Shown here in pieces: positions 27,730-36,881 of a stretch of DNA of 64,000 nucleotides. Every line of letters begins with the position of its first letter. The stretch's first letter is position 1. The notes beneath the pieces are model-generated. The model saw only the letters and a program-made list of their open reading frames with translations, searched no databases and was not told the DNA's origin. This DNA is from Flavobacterium shii (GTDB lineage: Bacteria > Bacteroidota > Bacteroidia > Flavobacteriales > Flavobacteriaceae): contig NZ_JAOZEW010000005.1 in the NCBI RefSeq assembly GCF_025847235.1, positions 182,699-246,698 of the forward strand. Direction: 5' to 3'. A program made the translations under genes and the position numbers.

Positions 27730-29163
27730 ATGTTTTTTAATTCCTTAGCATTTGCTGTTTTTTTACCAGTCGTTTTTTTTCTGTATTGGTTTGTCTTTAA
27801 TAAATCAAAAAGCACTCAAAATGCTTTATTAATTGTTGCGAGTTACTGTTTTTACTCTTGTTGGGATTGGAGATTTTTGTTTCTATTGGTTTTTTCAACA
27901 TTCTTAGATTATTATACTGGCATTCAAATCGAAAAAGGAAAATCAGAACGAAGTCGAAAATTTTGGTTTTGGCTTAGTATTTTGGTTAATTTAGGATTCT
28001 TAGGCGTTTTTAAATACTATAATTTTTTTGCAGCATCTTTTTCAGAATTATTGAATTCTGTTGGAATTCAGGCTAGCCCTATTTTATTAAGCGTTATACT
28101 TCCAGTAGGGATTTCATTCTATACTTTTCATGGGTTATCATATGTAATTGATATCTATCTTAAACGAATAAAAGCAGAATATAATTTTGTAGATTATTCT
28201 CTTTTTGTTAGTTACTTTCCTCTTTTGGTAGCTGGGCCAATCGAAAGAGCCACACATTTATTACCTCAAGTAAAAGTAAAACGTGAGTTTAATTTTCAAA
28301 CTGCTAAAGAAGGGGTTTGTCAAATTATTTGGGGCTTGGTCAAGAAGGTAGTTATTGCTGATACATGCGCTACTTATGCCAATGCTATTTTCGATAATTA
28401 TACTTCAATGAATTCTTTTTCTCTTATTTTAGGAGCGATATATTTTGCATTCCAGATCTACGGAGACTTTTCAGGATACTCAGATATTGCATTAGGAGTT
28501 TCAAAATTGTTTGGATTAGACTTACTTAGAAATTTCAATTATCCGTATTTTTCAAGGGATATTGCCGAGTTTTGGCGACGTTGGCATATATCCCTTTCCT
28601 CATGGTTTCGGGACTATCTATATATTCCATTAGGAGGAAGTAAAGGTGGAATCTGGATGAAAATCAGAAATACGTTTATCATATTTGTTGTAAGTGGTTT
28701 TTGGCACGGAGCAAATTGGACTTATTTGGCATGGGGATTTATAAATGCGGTTTACTTTTTACCATTACTTTTATCAAACAGCAACCGAAATAATATAGAT
28801 GAAATCCATCTCAAATTTAATTTTGATTCTGTAAAAGTGATTATTAGTATTCTTTCAACTTTTTTAATTACCTGTGTTGCATGGGTTTTTTTTAGAGCTA
28901 AAACGATAACGGATGCACTTTTATATTTAAAACAAATAATTACCAATAAGCAATTTTATTTTCAATATTTAGAAAATGACCGATATAATTATGAGCTGCT
29001 TATTATAATTGGATTATTCGTTCTAATTGAATGGAACAATAGAAATAAAGTTGAACCTCTTTCTGGAAAAGGGAACATGCTGAAAATCGTAATTGCTATA
29101 GCAGCTATAATAGCTCTTGGTACTTTTTCAGATTATAAAGAATTTATATATTTTCAATTTTAA
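27730..29163 (+). CDS. MBOAT-family O-acyltransferase (AlgI/DltB-like)
   Basis: 477 aa polytopic membrane protein with about ten to twelve hydrophobic segments. MFFNSLAFAVFLPVVFFLYW is the standard AlgI-type N-terminus. FWRRWHISLSSWFRDYLYIP (from residue 281) and GFWHGANW with the invariant catalytic histidine H326 are diagnostic. It would move an acyl group (usually acetyl) across the membrane for O-acylation of the exported glycan. The SGNH-like gene at 29164 directly abuts it and is the expected periplasmic partner. It starts 30 bp after the preceding gene. Confidence 0.92.
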   Translation: MFFNSLAFAVFLPVVFFLYWFVFNKSKSTQNALLIVASYCFYSCWDWRFLFLLVFSTFLDYYTGIQIEKGKSERSRKFWFWLSILVNLGFLGVFKYYNFFAASFSELLNSVGIQASPILLSVILPVGISFYTFHGLSYVIDIYLKRIKAEYNFVDYSLFVSYFPLLVAGPIERATHLLPQVKVKREFNFQTAKEGVCQIIWGLVKKVVIADTCATYANAIFDNYTSMNSFSLILGAIYFAFQIYGDFSGYSDIALGVSKLFGLDLLRNFNYPYFSRDIAEFWRRWHISLSSWFRDYLYIPLGGSKGGIWMKIRNTFIIFVVSGFWHGANWTYLAWGFINAVYFLPLLLSNSNRNNIDEIHLKFNFDSVKVIISILSTFLITCVAWVFFRAKTITDALLYLKQIITNKQFYFQYLENDRYNYELLIIIGLFVLIEWNNRNKVEPLSGKGNMLKIVIAIAAIIALGTFSDYKEFIYFQF

Positions 29164-30045
29164 ATGAAACGTTTTTTAATTTATTTATCAAAGATTTTAG
29201 TTCTGTTAGTTTTAGTATCTGTTTTACTTGACGGATTTTATACCTATGCCTTTTTTCAAGCTAAAAATAGAGGAAAAGCAGAAGCCGTATTTAACTCAGT
29301 ACAACAAAAATATGACGTGGTGTTTTTGGGTTCTTCAAGAGCAAATAACCATTTTGTAGCGCAATTATTTCAGGATAAAGGTATCAAATCATTTAATTAT
29401 GGTATGAGTGGCGGACATTTATTTGAAGCGTCGTTAATGCTGAAATTAATGATTAAAAGAAAATATGTTATAAAGAACATAATTCTCGAAGCTGATTTAA
29501 ACCTTTCCAGTGATGATGAGTCCGAAGCAGTTGCAGCTATGTTTTTACCATTTATTCACAATTCGGAAATCATAAAAAAACATTTTGAATATAAAGAAGA
29601 CTTCAACGAATTATATTACATCCCATTTTATAGATATTTAAAGTTTGGCTCTAGTATTGGGTTTCGTGAAATGTTTTTTTCTGCAATTGATAAAAAAACA
29701 AATGCGATGGATAATTTAGGATTTTATCCTCTAGTAAAACATAAAAATGCCAATATGAAAAATAATATAGCCAACTTGAATCCTTTGCCTCACAATAAAT
29801 ACTATGAAGAAATAAAGAATATCTGCAAGGCCAATAATATTAATTTTATTGCAGTAATGACGCCAATGTGTGAAAATGTTGTAGGCATGAATTATTTTGA
29901 TAAAGTAAAAAAAGCCTATCCAGAAATTTATAATTATGAGAACGTGGTTGCAGATGATAAGTATTTTTCTTCTTGCGGACATCTTAATGATGCCGGAGCC
30001 AAAATGCTTACTGCCAGAATTTTAAAAGATTTTTTTTCAAAGTAA
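29164..30045 (+). CDS. SGNH-like membrane-anchored protein, probable O-acylation partner
   Basis: 293 aa protein with one N-terminal transmembrane segment (about 5-22) and the rest periplasmic. VVFLGSSRANNHF (53-64) is a block-I-like nucleophile region in which the expected GDS is GSS, and CGHLNDAGAKM near the C-terminus resembles block V of SGNH hydrolases (HLNDAG in place of DxxH). Such proteins follow MBOAT genes in AlgJ/AlgX/DltD-type systems and complete acyl transfer to the glycan. The gene is immediately downstream of the MBOAT gene with no gap. Catalytic activity is inferred; the altered motifs leave some doubt. Confidence 0.7.
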   Translation: MKRFLIYLSKILVLLVLVSVLLDGFYTYAFFQAKNRGKAEAVFNSVQQKYDVVFLGSSRANNHFVAQLFQDKGIKSFNYGMSGGHLFEASLMLKLMIKRKYVIKNIILEADLNLSSDDESEAVAAMFLPFIHNSEIIKKHFEYKEDFNELYYIPFYRYLKFGSSIGFREMFFSAIDKKTNAMDNLGFYPLVKHKNANMKNNIANLNPLPHNKYYEEIKNICKANNINFIAVMTPMCENVVGMNYFDKVKKAYPEIYNYENVVADDKYFSSCGHLNDAGAKMLTARILKDFFSK

Positions 30046-30082
30046 TTTTTTTAAGCTGATTAATAATGGATAATATTTTAGG

Positions 30083-31426
30083 ATGATAACTTTTTCAAAG
30101 CTTGAAAAAAAAGGACATTTAGGAAATCAGTTATTCCAGATCGCATCAACGTTGGGAATTGCGATAAAAAACAATCAGGAATTTTGTTATCCTAAATGGA
30201 GTTATAATGCTTCTTTTACTAAATCTTTGCCCCTAATTCAAAATTTAGAATGGATTGCTCTTAAGGAAAAGCAGTTTCATTATGATGTAGTAGAACTTGA
30301 TACTAAAAATTATGATTTAGAAGGATGGTTTCAATCTGAGAAATATTTTGATATCGATTCGGCCAAAAGTTATTTTCAGTTTAAAAGTAGTTTGCTTACT
30401 AATTTAAAGATTAAATATAAAGATGCTTTTGCTAAAAAAAATATTTTAATATCAATTCGAAGAGGAGATTTTGTAGACCACCCGGATTACTTTCAATTAC
30501 CCATACAATATTATATTCATGCCTTAATTTCTAATTTTCCAGATTGGAGTAAATCAAGTTTAATCATTTTAAGTGATGATATTGAATATTGTAAATATCA
30601 TTTTTCGTTTCTTGAAAATGCCTATTTTGCAAATCAATTATCAGCAATTGAACAACTGGCTTTAAGTAGTATGTGTGATGATTTTATTATCAGCAATTCG
30701 ACCTTTTCATGGTGGTGTGCTTGGTTAGGAGAGAAGGTAGATAGTAAAGTTATTAGGCCATTGCATTATTTTACAGAATCTAAAAGAAAAGTAGATAATG
30801 ATCAAGATTACTTTCCTGAGAGATGGCAAGTTTTTAATCACTTAAATTTGAAATTAGATTTAGAGAATACACAAATTGTCTTAACAAAGGAAAATCTAAT
30901 TTTAGAAAAATATTTGCAATGCAATTTTAATTTTATAAATCAAAATGCAATTTTAAAATTAGATGCAACAAAACAGGTGGATTTTGAACGAAATGGGATT
31001 ACATTAATAATCAACGATTGTGTCTTGCCACCTTTTCTTATTTATGTAACAAAAACAAGTTTAGAAAATTCTGTAGGCTATGTAAAGGGAAGTTTCTTTA
31101 ATATTTCAAAATACCTAGATCAAAATCTTTTTCAAAAGCAATTTGATTATGGATTATTTGCTAAGATTTTAAATAAAAAGAATAGCGAGAAGAAAACAAA
31201 AAAAATAGGGTTTGTTTTAATCAGAAAAAATCAAGAAAAGATAAAAGCATTGAATAAAAATTTTGAAAACTTGGATTTTGAGAAATTAGGATTTAGAACT
31301 TTTTGTTCATTTGCGGGAAAAATTAAAGGATTTCTGGAATGTAAATATTATTTGAAGGTACAAATGCGTAAAACAAAGGTCTTTGTTAAAACCAAAATTA
31401 AGAATATAATCAAGCCTAAAAAATAA
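30083..31426 (+). CDS. GT11 fucosyltransferase-like enzyme with C-terminal extension
   Basis: 447 aa. The first 250 residues are a paralogue of the GT11 at 24315: LGNQLFQIA (13-21), GWFQSEKYF, SIRRGDF (124-130), LSAIEQLAL and NSTFSWWCAWLG. Motif I again has Ser where His is usual. After the ERWQVFNH segment, roughly 190 residues follow that have no counterpart in the paralogue and no motif I recognise. Their end is very rich in Lys (the last 30 residues), suggesting a membrane-surface or partner-binding tail. A 37 bp gap separates it from the SGNH-like gene. Confidence 0.8.
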   Translation: MITFSKLEKKGHLGNQLFQIASTLGIAIKNNQEFCYPKWSYNASFTKSLPLIQNLEWIALKEKQFHYDVVELDTKNYDLEGWFQSEKYFDIDSAKSYFQFKSSLLTNLKIKYKDAFAKKNILISIRRGDFVDHPDYFQLPIQYYIHALISNFPDWSKSSLIILSDDIEYCKYHFSFLENAYFANQLSAIEQLALSSMCDDFIISNSTFSWWCAWLGEKVDSKVIRPLHYFTESKRKVDNDQDYFPERWQVFNHLNLKLDLENTQIVLTKENLILEKYLQCNFNFINQNAILKLDATKQVDFERNGITLIINDCVLPPFLIYVTKTSLENSVGYVKGSFFNISKYLDQNLFQKQFDYGLFAKILNKKNSEKKTKKIGFVLIRKNQEKIKALNKNFENLDFEKLGFRTFCSFAGKIKGFLECKYYLKVQMRKTKVFVKTKIKNIIKPKK

Positions 31427-31433
31427 GAATTAG

Positions 31434-32603
31434 ATGCATATTAGTTTTATAACATCACATTTTCCTTTTCACTATTCAAGAAGTGTTGGCGGAATTGGGA
31501 CAAGTATAAAAAATTTAAGTGATGAATTAATTTCTTTAGGGCATAGTGTTACTGTTTTTGTATACGGGCAGGACTATGATGAAAAGACTATCGAAGAAGG
31601 GATTAATATAGTTAACATTAAAAATATTAAATTTAAAGGGCTTTCCTGGTTACTGACGAGAAAGAAAATTCAGAAAGTAATTATAAAAGAACATAAAATA
31701 TTTAAGATAGATATAATCGAAACACCAGATTGGGAAGGAATAACATCGTTTATAAATCTACCATTTCCTGTGGTTATAAGGTTACATGGTTCTGATACTT
31801 ATTTTTGCCATCTGGATCATCGAAAAGTGAAATGGATCAATAAATTTCATGAAAAAAGAGCCATAAAAAAAGCTGATGCTTATCTCTCTGTAAGTCAGTA
31901 TACAGCTAATTTAACAAATACTCTTTTCGGCTTAAACAAGAAATTCACTATTATTCCCAACGGCATTAATACTGATGTTTTTAAAAAAAGTGAACAGGTT
32001 AATTTAAACGAAGAGAATAAACATACTGAAAAATCAATATTGTACTTTGGTGGGATTATTAGAAAAAAGGGATTGTTAGAAATCCCACATTATTTTAATA
32101 AAGTAAATCAAGGAATGCCGGAAGTACAATTAGTATTAATTGGTCGTGACATGGAAGATAAACTTACAGAAAGCAACTCAACTTTTCACATGATGAAGTC
32201 CATTTTTTCTACTGAAGCCAATCACAAAGTCAGCTTTTTAGGAAGCGTACCTTATCAGGAAATAAAAGCACATATAGAAAATGCAACAATTTGTGTTTTT
32301 CCCTCATATGCCGAAGCGTTACCTGTTTCGTGGATTGAAGCCATGGCTTTGGAAAAAGCTATAGTGGCTTCTGATATAGGATGGAGCAATGAAATAATAG
32401 AAGATGGGGTTGATGGATTTAAAGTGAATCCAAAAGAACATGATATTTTTGCAGATCGGATTAAGTTGCTGCTTCAAGATAATGAGGTAAGGGAAAAAAT
32501 GCAAATAAATGCAAGGCAAAAAATAGTTCAAAATTTTTCAACAAAAGTTATTGCTTCAAAAGCAGTACAATTTTATAATGAAACAATTCGTAAAAATGCT
32601 TGA
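31434..32603 (+). CDS. Glycosyltransferase family 4
   Basis: 389 aa GT4 enzyme. SVGGIGTSIKNLSDEL near residue 17 is the GG acceptor loop, VIRLHGSDTYFCH follows, IPNGINTDVF marks the linker, and SYAEALPVSWIEAMALEKAIV contains the E-x7-E donor-binding motif. LYFGGIIRKKGLLEIP and VSFLGSVPYQEI are typical GT4 strands. It overlaps the following gene by 8 bp. Donor sugar unknown. Confidence 0.9.
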   Translation: MHISFITSHFPFHYSRSVGGIGTSIKNLSDELISLGHSVTVFVYGQDYDEKTIEEGINIVNIKNIKFKGLSWLLTRKKIQKVIIKEHKIFKIDIIETPDWEGITSFINLPFPVVIRLHGSDTYFCHLDHRKVKWINKFHEKRAIKKADAYLSVSQYTANLTNTLFGLNKKFTIIPNGINTDVFKKSEQVNLNEENKHTEKSILYFGGIIRKKGLLEIPHYFNKVNQGMPEVQLVLIGRDMEDKLTESNSTFHMMKSIFSTEANHKVSFLGSVPYQEIKAHIENATICVFPSYAEALPVSWIEAMALEKAIVASDIGWSNEIIEDGVDGFKVNPKEHDIFADRIKLLLQDNEVREKMQINARQKIVQNFSTKVIASKAVQFYNETIRKNA

Positions 32604-34137
32604 TTTAAAATGGTTTACAAATAGTAATGGAGATGTAATTTTGTATACTGGAGTTCCTGATTTTCATAAATTAGAAACTTTATCTTGTGGTGTTGGGGAT
32701 ATATGGCATAGCTCTTTCGAACAGGGTTATAAAAATGCCTTCCCGGAATTGGTTTATCAAACGGCTACTTTTTTTAGCTACATTAATGATTTTGATAACT
32801 TAGACGAGTGTGTAAGCTGGAGAATTAATCCACATGCTTTTGCAATTCGCAAGTCAGTGTGGCAAATTTTAGGTGGATTTGATTTAGAATACATAAATCC
32901 TCAAATGCAGGCATTGGATTTTGGATATAATGCTTTAGGAAATTCAGCTGCAATTACTCTTTATGTAAAAGGACTTTATAATAATAGTAGCAAGGATAAA
33001 GTTATTATAACAGCAAAAGACAGATATGTTTTTTTTAAGAAAAACTTCAAAATCGATCACTCTATCTATATGTTATATAGAAAAGGATTTTGGAGATGGA
33101 GCGAATTGAATGCATTTTTTTATGCGAATAAAAATTTTAGAAAAGGAAGCAAAAAATCTTTAGTAGCTCCACGACAACTTAATAATATTGAAGGTAGTCC
33201 ATCTGTTAGTTATATTATTCCTACGATGATGCGACAAGATTTTGCAGTGCAGCTTTTAAACGATTTATCGAATCAAACTTATACGGTTACACAAGTTATA
33301 ATAGTAGATGCAACACCAGAAGATCAGAGAATTGAAAACATATATCATGAAAAGCAATATCCATTTGAATTAATTGTAAAATGGCAAGAAACTAAAGGTA
33401 GTTGCAGGGCAAGAAATGAAGCCATCGACTTGTGTACCAGTGATTATATTGTTTTTGGCGATGATGATATCCGAATACAACCTAATTTCATAGAAAATCA
33501 TATTAGAATACTACAGACTTACAAAGCAAATGCTTCAGATGGGTTAGATATTACTGCAGATAATCAAAAACAAGGATTTGAAGATTTAGAAATTAAACTA
33601 AAAAAGATCGATCATAAAAGATGGAAAGTTGGTATTTCTGAAACTTTTAATAATGCAAATACTTGTGTAAGGGCTGAATATGTTAGAAGATTAGTGGGTA
33701 ATGACATTAATTTTGATGGAGGATATGGTGAAGACAGTGATTTCGGAATGTCTTTAATCAAAATAGGAGTGGCCATTGTTTCAAATCCGTTTTCGGTTAA
33801 TTTACATTTAAAACCTTCAGTTGGTGGATATCGCTTTTGGGGTAATCAGGCTAAGATTATGGGGAAAAAGAGAAAAACGCAGCCTTGGGAGTTAGATTCG
33901 CCGGTTAAGCTAATTCGTCCGGTTCCTAGCCCAACAATTATGTATGGAATTGTAAAACATTATACACCACAACAAGTATTAGAATATAAGTACAAACATT
34001 TTTTTCTGTATGTTTTAAAGGGTTCTAAAACGGGTTTAATATATCGTTTTTTAAGATTGCCATATAAAAAATTGCAATTTAAAAGATCTCTCTTTTATGC
34101 TCGAAAACTAAATGAATTAGGGACAAGACATAAATGA
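32596..34137 (+). CDS. Bipartite family 2 glycosyltransferase
   Basis: 513 aa from ATG 32596, which gives an 8 bp overlap like several neighbours; ATG 32578 or TTG 32551 are alternatives. The first 190 residues resemble the acceptor half of a glycosyltransferase (NPHAFAIRKSVWQILGGFD). The second part is a full GT2 domain: SYIIPTMMRQDF, VIIVDATPEDQ, ETKGSCRARNEAI, VFGDDDIRIQPNF (DDD metal site) and GGYGEDSDFGM (ED base). The whole could be one enzyme with an unusual N-terminal domain, or a fusion. Strand order and motifs of the C-terminal half are secure; the role of the N-terminal half is not. Confidence 0.8.
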   Translation: MLDLKWFTNSNGDVILYTGVPDFHKLETLSCGVGDIWHSSFEQGYKNAFPELVYQTATFFSYINDFDNLDECVSWRINPHAFAIRKSVWQILGGFDLEYINPQMQALDFGYNALGNSAAITLYVKGLYNNSSKDKVIITAKDRYVFFKKNFKIDHSIYMLYRKGFWRWSELNAFFYANKNFRKGSKKSLVAPRQLNNIEGSPSVSYIIPTMMRQDFAVQLLNDLSNQTYTVTQVIIVDATPEDQRIENIYHEKQYPFELIVKWQETKGSCRARNEAIDLCTSDYIVFGDDDIRIQPNFIENHIRILQTYKANASDGLDITADNQKQGFEDLEIKLKKIDHKRWKVGISETFNNANTCVRAEYVRRLVGNDINFDGGYGEDSDFGMSLIKIGVAIVSNPFSVNLHLKPSVGGYRFWGNQAKIMGKKRKTQPWELDSPVKLIRPVPSPTIMYGIVKHYTPQQVLEYKYKHFFLYVLKGSKTGLIYRFLRLPYKKLQFKRSLFYARKLNELGTRHK

Positions 34138-34182
34138 TTAAATATAAAATTCTTTTACCACAAATTAATTAAAAGGCCAATT

Positions 34183-35799
34183 TTGATAAAATCAATAACA
34201 ATTATTACATCTTTAGAAAATCATAACATTGCGATTGATAATCAACTGCATAAAGTTGTCGTTGATTTGTCTCAGGTTAATCTTCTAAATTGTAATTCAT
34301 TTGATATAAAAATTATTTTCTCACAAAATATTACTCAAGTTCGTGATCATGATTATATATGGAAAAAAATTAAGACAGATTTTATTGCGAATGAGTTTAG
34401 TCCAAAGATTGTAAAATTAGAAAATGATCAAATTGTTCAGGCAAATATAACTGCAGGAATTTGGGAAATTAATCCAGGCAATCCATCGGTTTTATTGTGG
34501 AGATTTAACCCGCAATTTGCATCGCCTATTACAGATTACTTAGGTAATGAAAATAGAAAAAGCATTTTACAGGCCAAACAAAAATTTGATTTTATTGAAG
34601 TACCCACTTTATTGTTTCCTGAAAACAATGCAATTGAGTTAAGCAGATCAAAATATCCATTTACGGCCATAGCTTGTTTTACAGATCATTGTGATTTTGA
34701 TACTTCTGAAAATTTAAAGGTTCAAAGAGAATTCTTCAATGAGCATCAAATAAAAATTACAAAAGGTTTTTTTTTAAACCATTTCTCAAAAAGACAAGAT
34801 AACGCCTCATTTCAAAATCAAAAAGAGGAATTATTAAAATGGAAGAATGACGGACACGAATTGTGTTATCATTCTCTTTCACAATCTATAAAAACAAATA
34901 TTGAAAGCTTCGAAGATTTCAAAGAATTCATTCCTCCAAGGGAAGATATAAAAGTTTGGATAGATCATGGATATCAGCCCTACAATTTTTCTCTATTTAA
35001 AAATAATAAAATTTCAGAAGAAGAATTTAGCTCAATTTTAAAGGATAAAAAAATTAATGTGCTATGGAATTATATTGATGCCGGAACCTCAACAAACGGA
35101 GTGATAAATCAGCTTAATACAAAACATTTTACGCTGTATAGTTTTTTAAAAGGAAGTAAGGATACTAGCTTAATAGAAAAAACACAATTCATTATAAAGA
35201 ATATTATTTTTCATTACTATAATGAAGAGTATTTGATTTTGAGATATAAAAACACAGCATCGCGATTTAAAAAAATCGTTTTCCAGAAAGACATAAAATC
35301 CTTTTTACCTTTTATAAAAGATTTTTTTAAGCTTTTCTCCTCAATTTTTTCAGTTCTTTTATTTTGGAATACCAATAAAACTAAACCTTACAAGTTAGCG
35401 AAATATTCTCCAATTTTATTTAAACATAACATTGGCAAAAATGAGTTTTATGTTTTTCAGACTTTAGAAATGCTGGATTTCAAAAAAGCATTATCGGAGA
35501 AAAACATGAATTCATTAATAAATGAAAAAGGAGTTTTTATAGCACATACTTATTTTTCAGTTCCATTAGAATATCATGCTGGAAAATTATTTTCAACATC
35601 GACTTCAATAGATGATGAAGTGGCTGATAATTTTAAGTTTTTGGCAAATAAAATTAAAAGTGAAGAAATCTGGAATCCAACATTAATTGAATTAGTTGAA
35701 CATTGGACCAATTTTGAAAAAGTAGTTTTTGATATTGATTCTAGCAGAAAAATATTTGTTAAAGATAATTCATGTTTAATTTTTAGAAAATTTGTTTGA
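34183..35799 (+). CDS. Polysaccharide deacetylase-like protein with degenerate motifs
   Basis: 538 aa protein that I do not recognise as a whole. After an N-terminal beta-rich region (1-150), CFTDHCDFDT resembles NodB motif 1 (TFDD-type), and GHELCYHSLSQ resembles motif 2 (GHEIGxHTxxH), but the second metal-binding His is Gln. DHGYQPYNFS and LWNYIDAG follow where later motifs are expected. It may be an altered NodB-type deacetylase or an inactive relative that binds glycan. Start is TTG, the only good codon after an upstream stop. The FemAB-like gene begins on its last base, and that pairing recalls exosortase-associated glycan loci. Confidence 0.5.
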   Translation: MIKSITIITSLENHNIAIDNQLHKVVVDLSQVNLLNCNSFDIKIIFSQNITQVRDHDYIWKKIKTDFIANEFSPKIVKLENDQIVQANITAGIWEINPGNPSVLLWRFNPQFASPITDYLGNENRKSILQAKQKFDFIEVPTLLFPENNAIELSRSKYPFTAIACFTDHCDFDTSENLKVQREFFNEHQIKITKGFFLNHFSKRQDNASFQNQKEELLKWKNDGHELCYHSLSQSIKTNIESFEDFKEFIPPREDIKVWIDHGYQPYNFSLFKNNKISEEEFSSILKDKKINVLWNYIDAGTSTNGVINQLNTKHFTLYSFLKGSKDTSLIEKTQFIIKNIIFHYYNEEYLILRYKNTASRFKKIVFQKDIKSFLPFIKDFFKLFSSIFSVLLFWNTNKTKPYKLAKYSPILFKHNIGKNEFYVFQTLEMLDFKKALSEKNMNSLINEKGVFIAHTYFSVPLEYHAGKLFSTSTSIDDEVADNFKFLANKIKSEEIWNPTLIELVEHWTNFEKVVFDIDSSRKIFVKDNSCLIFRKFV

Positions 35800-36881
35800 T
35801 GAGGATTTTTTTTACAAATGAAAAATATTGGCTTGATAAGTGGGACGAATTCGTTAGTTCAAACAATAGAGGAAGCCATTTAATACTTTCAGACTGGTTA
35901 GAATCGTATTACTCTTATGGTTTTGAATTTGAGATAGGAATATGTGTTGAGAACGAAGAAATAATAGGAGGGTTTGGAGCTGTAATCGCAAAAAAGTTTT
36001 TATTTAAATTCTATATTATTCCTCATGGACCCATTTTTTTAGATGGTTTTGAGAATAAAATCATGCTCCTTCTTAAAGAATTGCTACTACATGCAAAAAA
36101 AATAAAATGTTGTTATGTACAATATAGTTTGCCATGTTCCGAAAATAGCATTATTGAGCCCTATACATATAAAAATGAATTTAAAAGGCAAATAGAAAAT
36201 TTAGGGACAAATGGAAATTTGTTTAAATATATTTACAGTTCATACGGGATAAACTGGTTAAGTTTTAATAGCACAAATTCTCCTGAAGAATTGTTACAAA
36301 AATTTACAATACAAGCAAGACGTAATATTAATTTGGGTTATCGAAATAACATAGAAATTAGGTACCCCAAAAGTGAAGAAGAATGCAAATTGGCCTATAG
36401 TCTCATTGAAGATAATGCAAATTTAGGGAATTACTCTGTTAGAAAATTTGATGATTTTAAGAAGGCAATGTTAAATTTAATCCATAAAAACAAAGGGTTT
36501 TTATTAACAGTAAGCTTGAACAATGAAATAAAAGGAGCAGCATTTATTGTAAATTGCAGCAATTGTTTGTCCTATATTTCGGGAGGTACAAAAAAAGAAA
36601 AACCAGATTTAAATATTGGCTATATTATACATTGGGAAGCAATTAAAAAATCATATGAATTGGGTTATATGGGGTATAATATATCAATGGGTGGTTCAAA
36701 AGGTGTTCAGGAATTTAAAGCGAAATTTATGGCTGAAGCAGTCCTGTTTGACGACCCTCACTATTATTTTATATTAAAACCTGCTCTTTTTAAAGTGTAC
36801 TTATTTTTTAATGCATATTTTAAAAAGAATAAAGAAAGGATTGCTAATATTTTAAAAAAATCAAATAAATTTTTTGAATGA
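35799..36881 (+). CDS. FemAB/GNAT-fold acyl or aminoacyl transferase-like protein
   Basis: 360 aa protein of the FemAB-like acetyltransferase superfamily (Acetyltransf_6 type). SHLILSDWLESYYSYGFEF is the typical N-terminal segment, FTIQARRNINLGYR matches the region before the second GNAT domain, and LLTVSLNNEIKGAAFIV, SYISGGTKKEK and YNISMGGSKGVQEFKAKFMAE form the C-terminal GNAT core. Members transfer amino acids or acyl groups to cell-wall or glycan amines. ATG 35799 is used; TTG 35796 would only add one residue. It overlaps both neighbours (TGATG and 4 bp). Substrate unknown; possibly a free amine on the glycan. Confidence 0.75.
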   Translation: MRIFFTNEKYWLDKWDEFVSSNNRGSHLILSDWLESYYSYGFEFEIGICVENEEIIGGFGAVIAKKFLFKFYIIPHGPIFLDGFENKIMLLLKELLLHAKKIKCCYVQYSLPCSENSIIEPYTYKNEFKRQIENLGTNGNLFKYIYSSYGINWLSFNSTNSPEELLQKFTIQARRNINLGYRNNIEIRYPKSEEECKLAYSLIEDNANLGNYSVRKFDDFKKAMLNLIHKNKGFLLTVSLNNEIKGAAFIVNCSNCLSYISGGTKKEKPDLNIGYIIHWEAIKKSYELGYMGYNISMGGSKGVQEFKAKFMAEAVLFDDPHYYFILKPALFKVYLFFNAYFKKNKERIANILKKSNKFFE

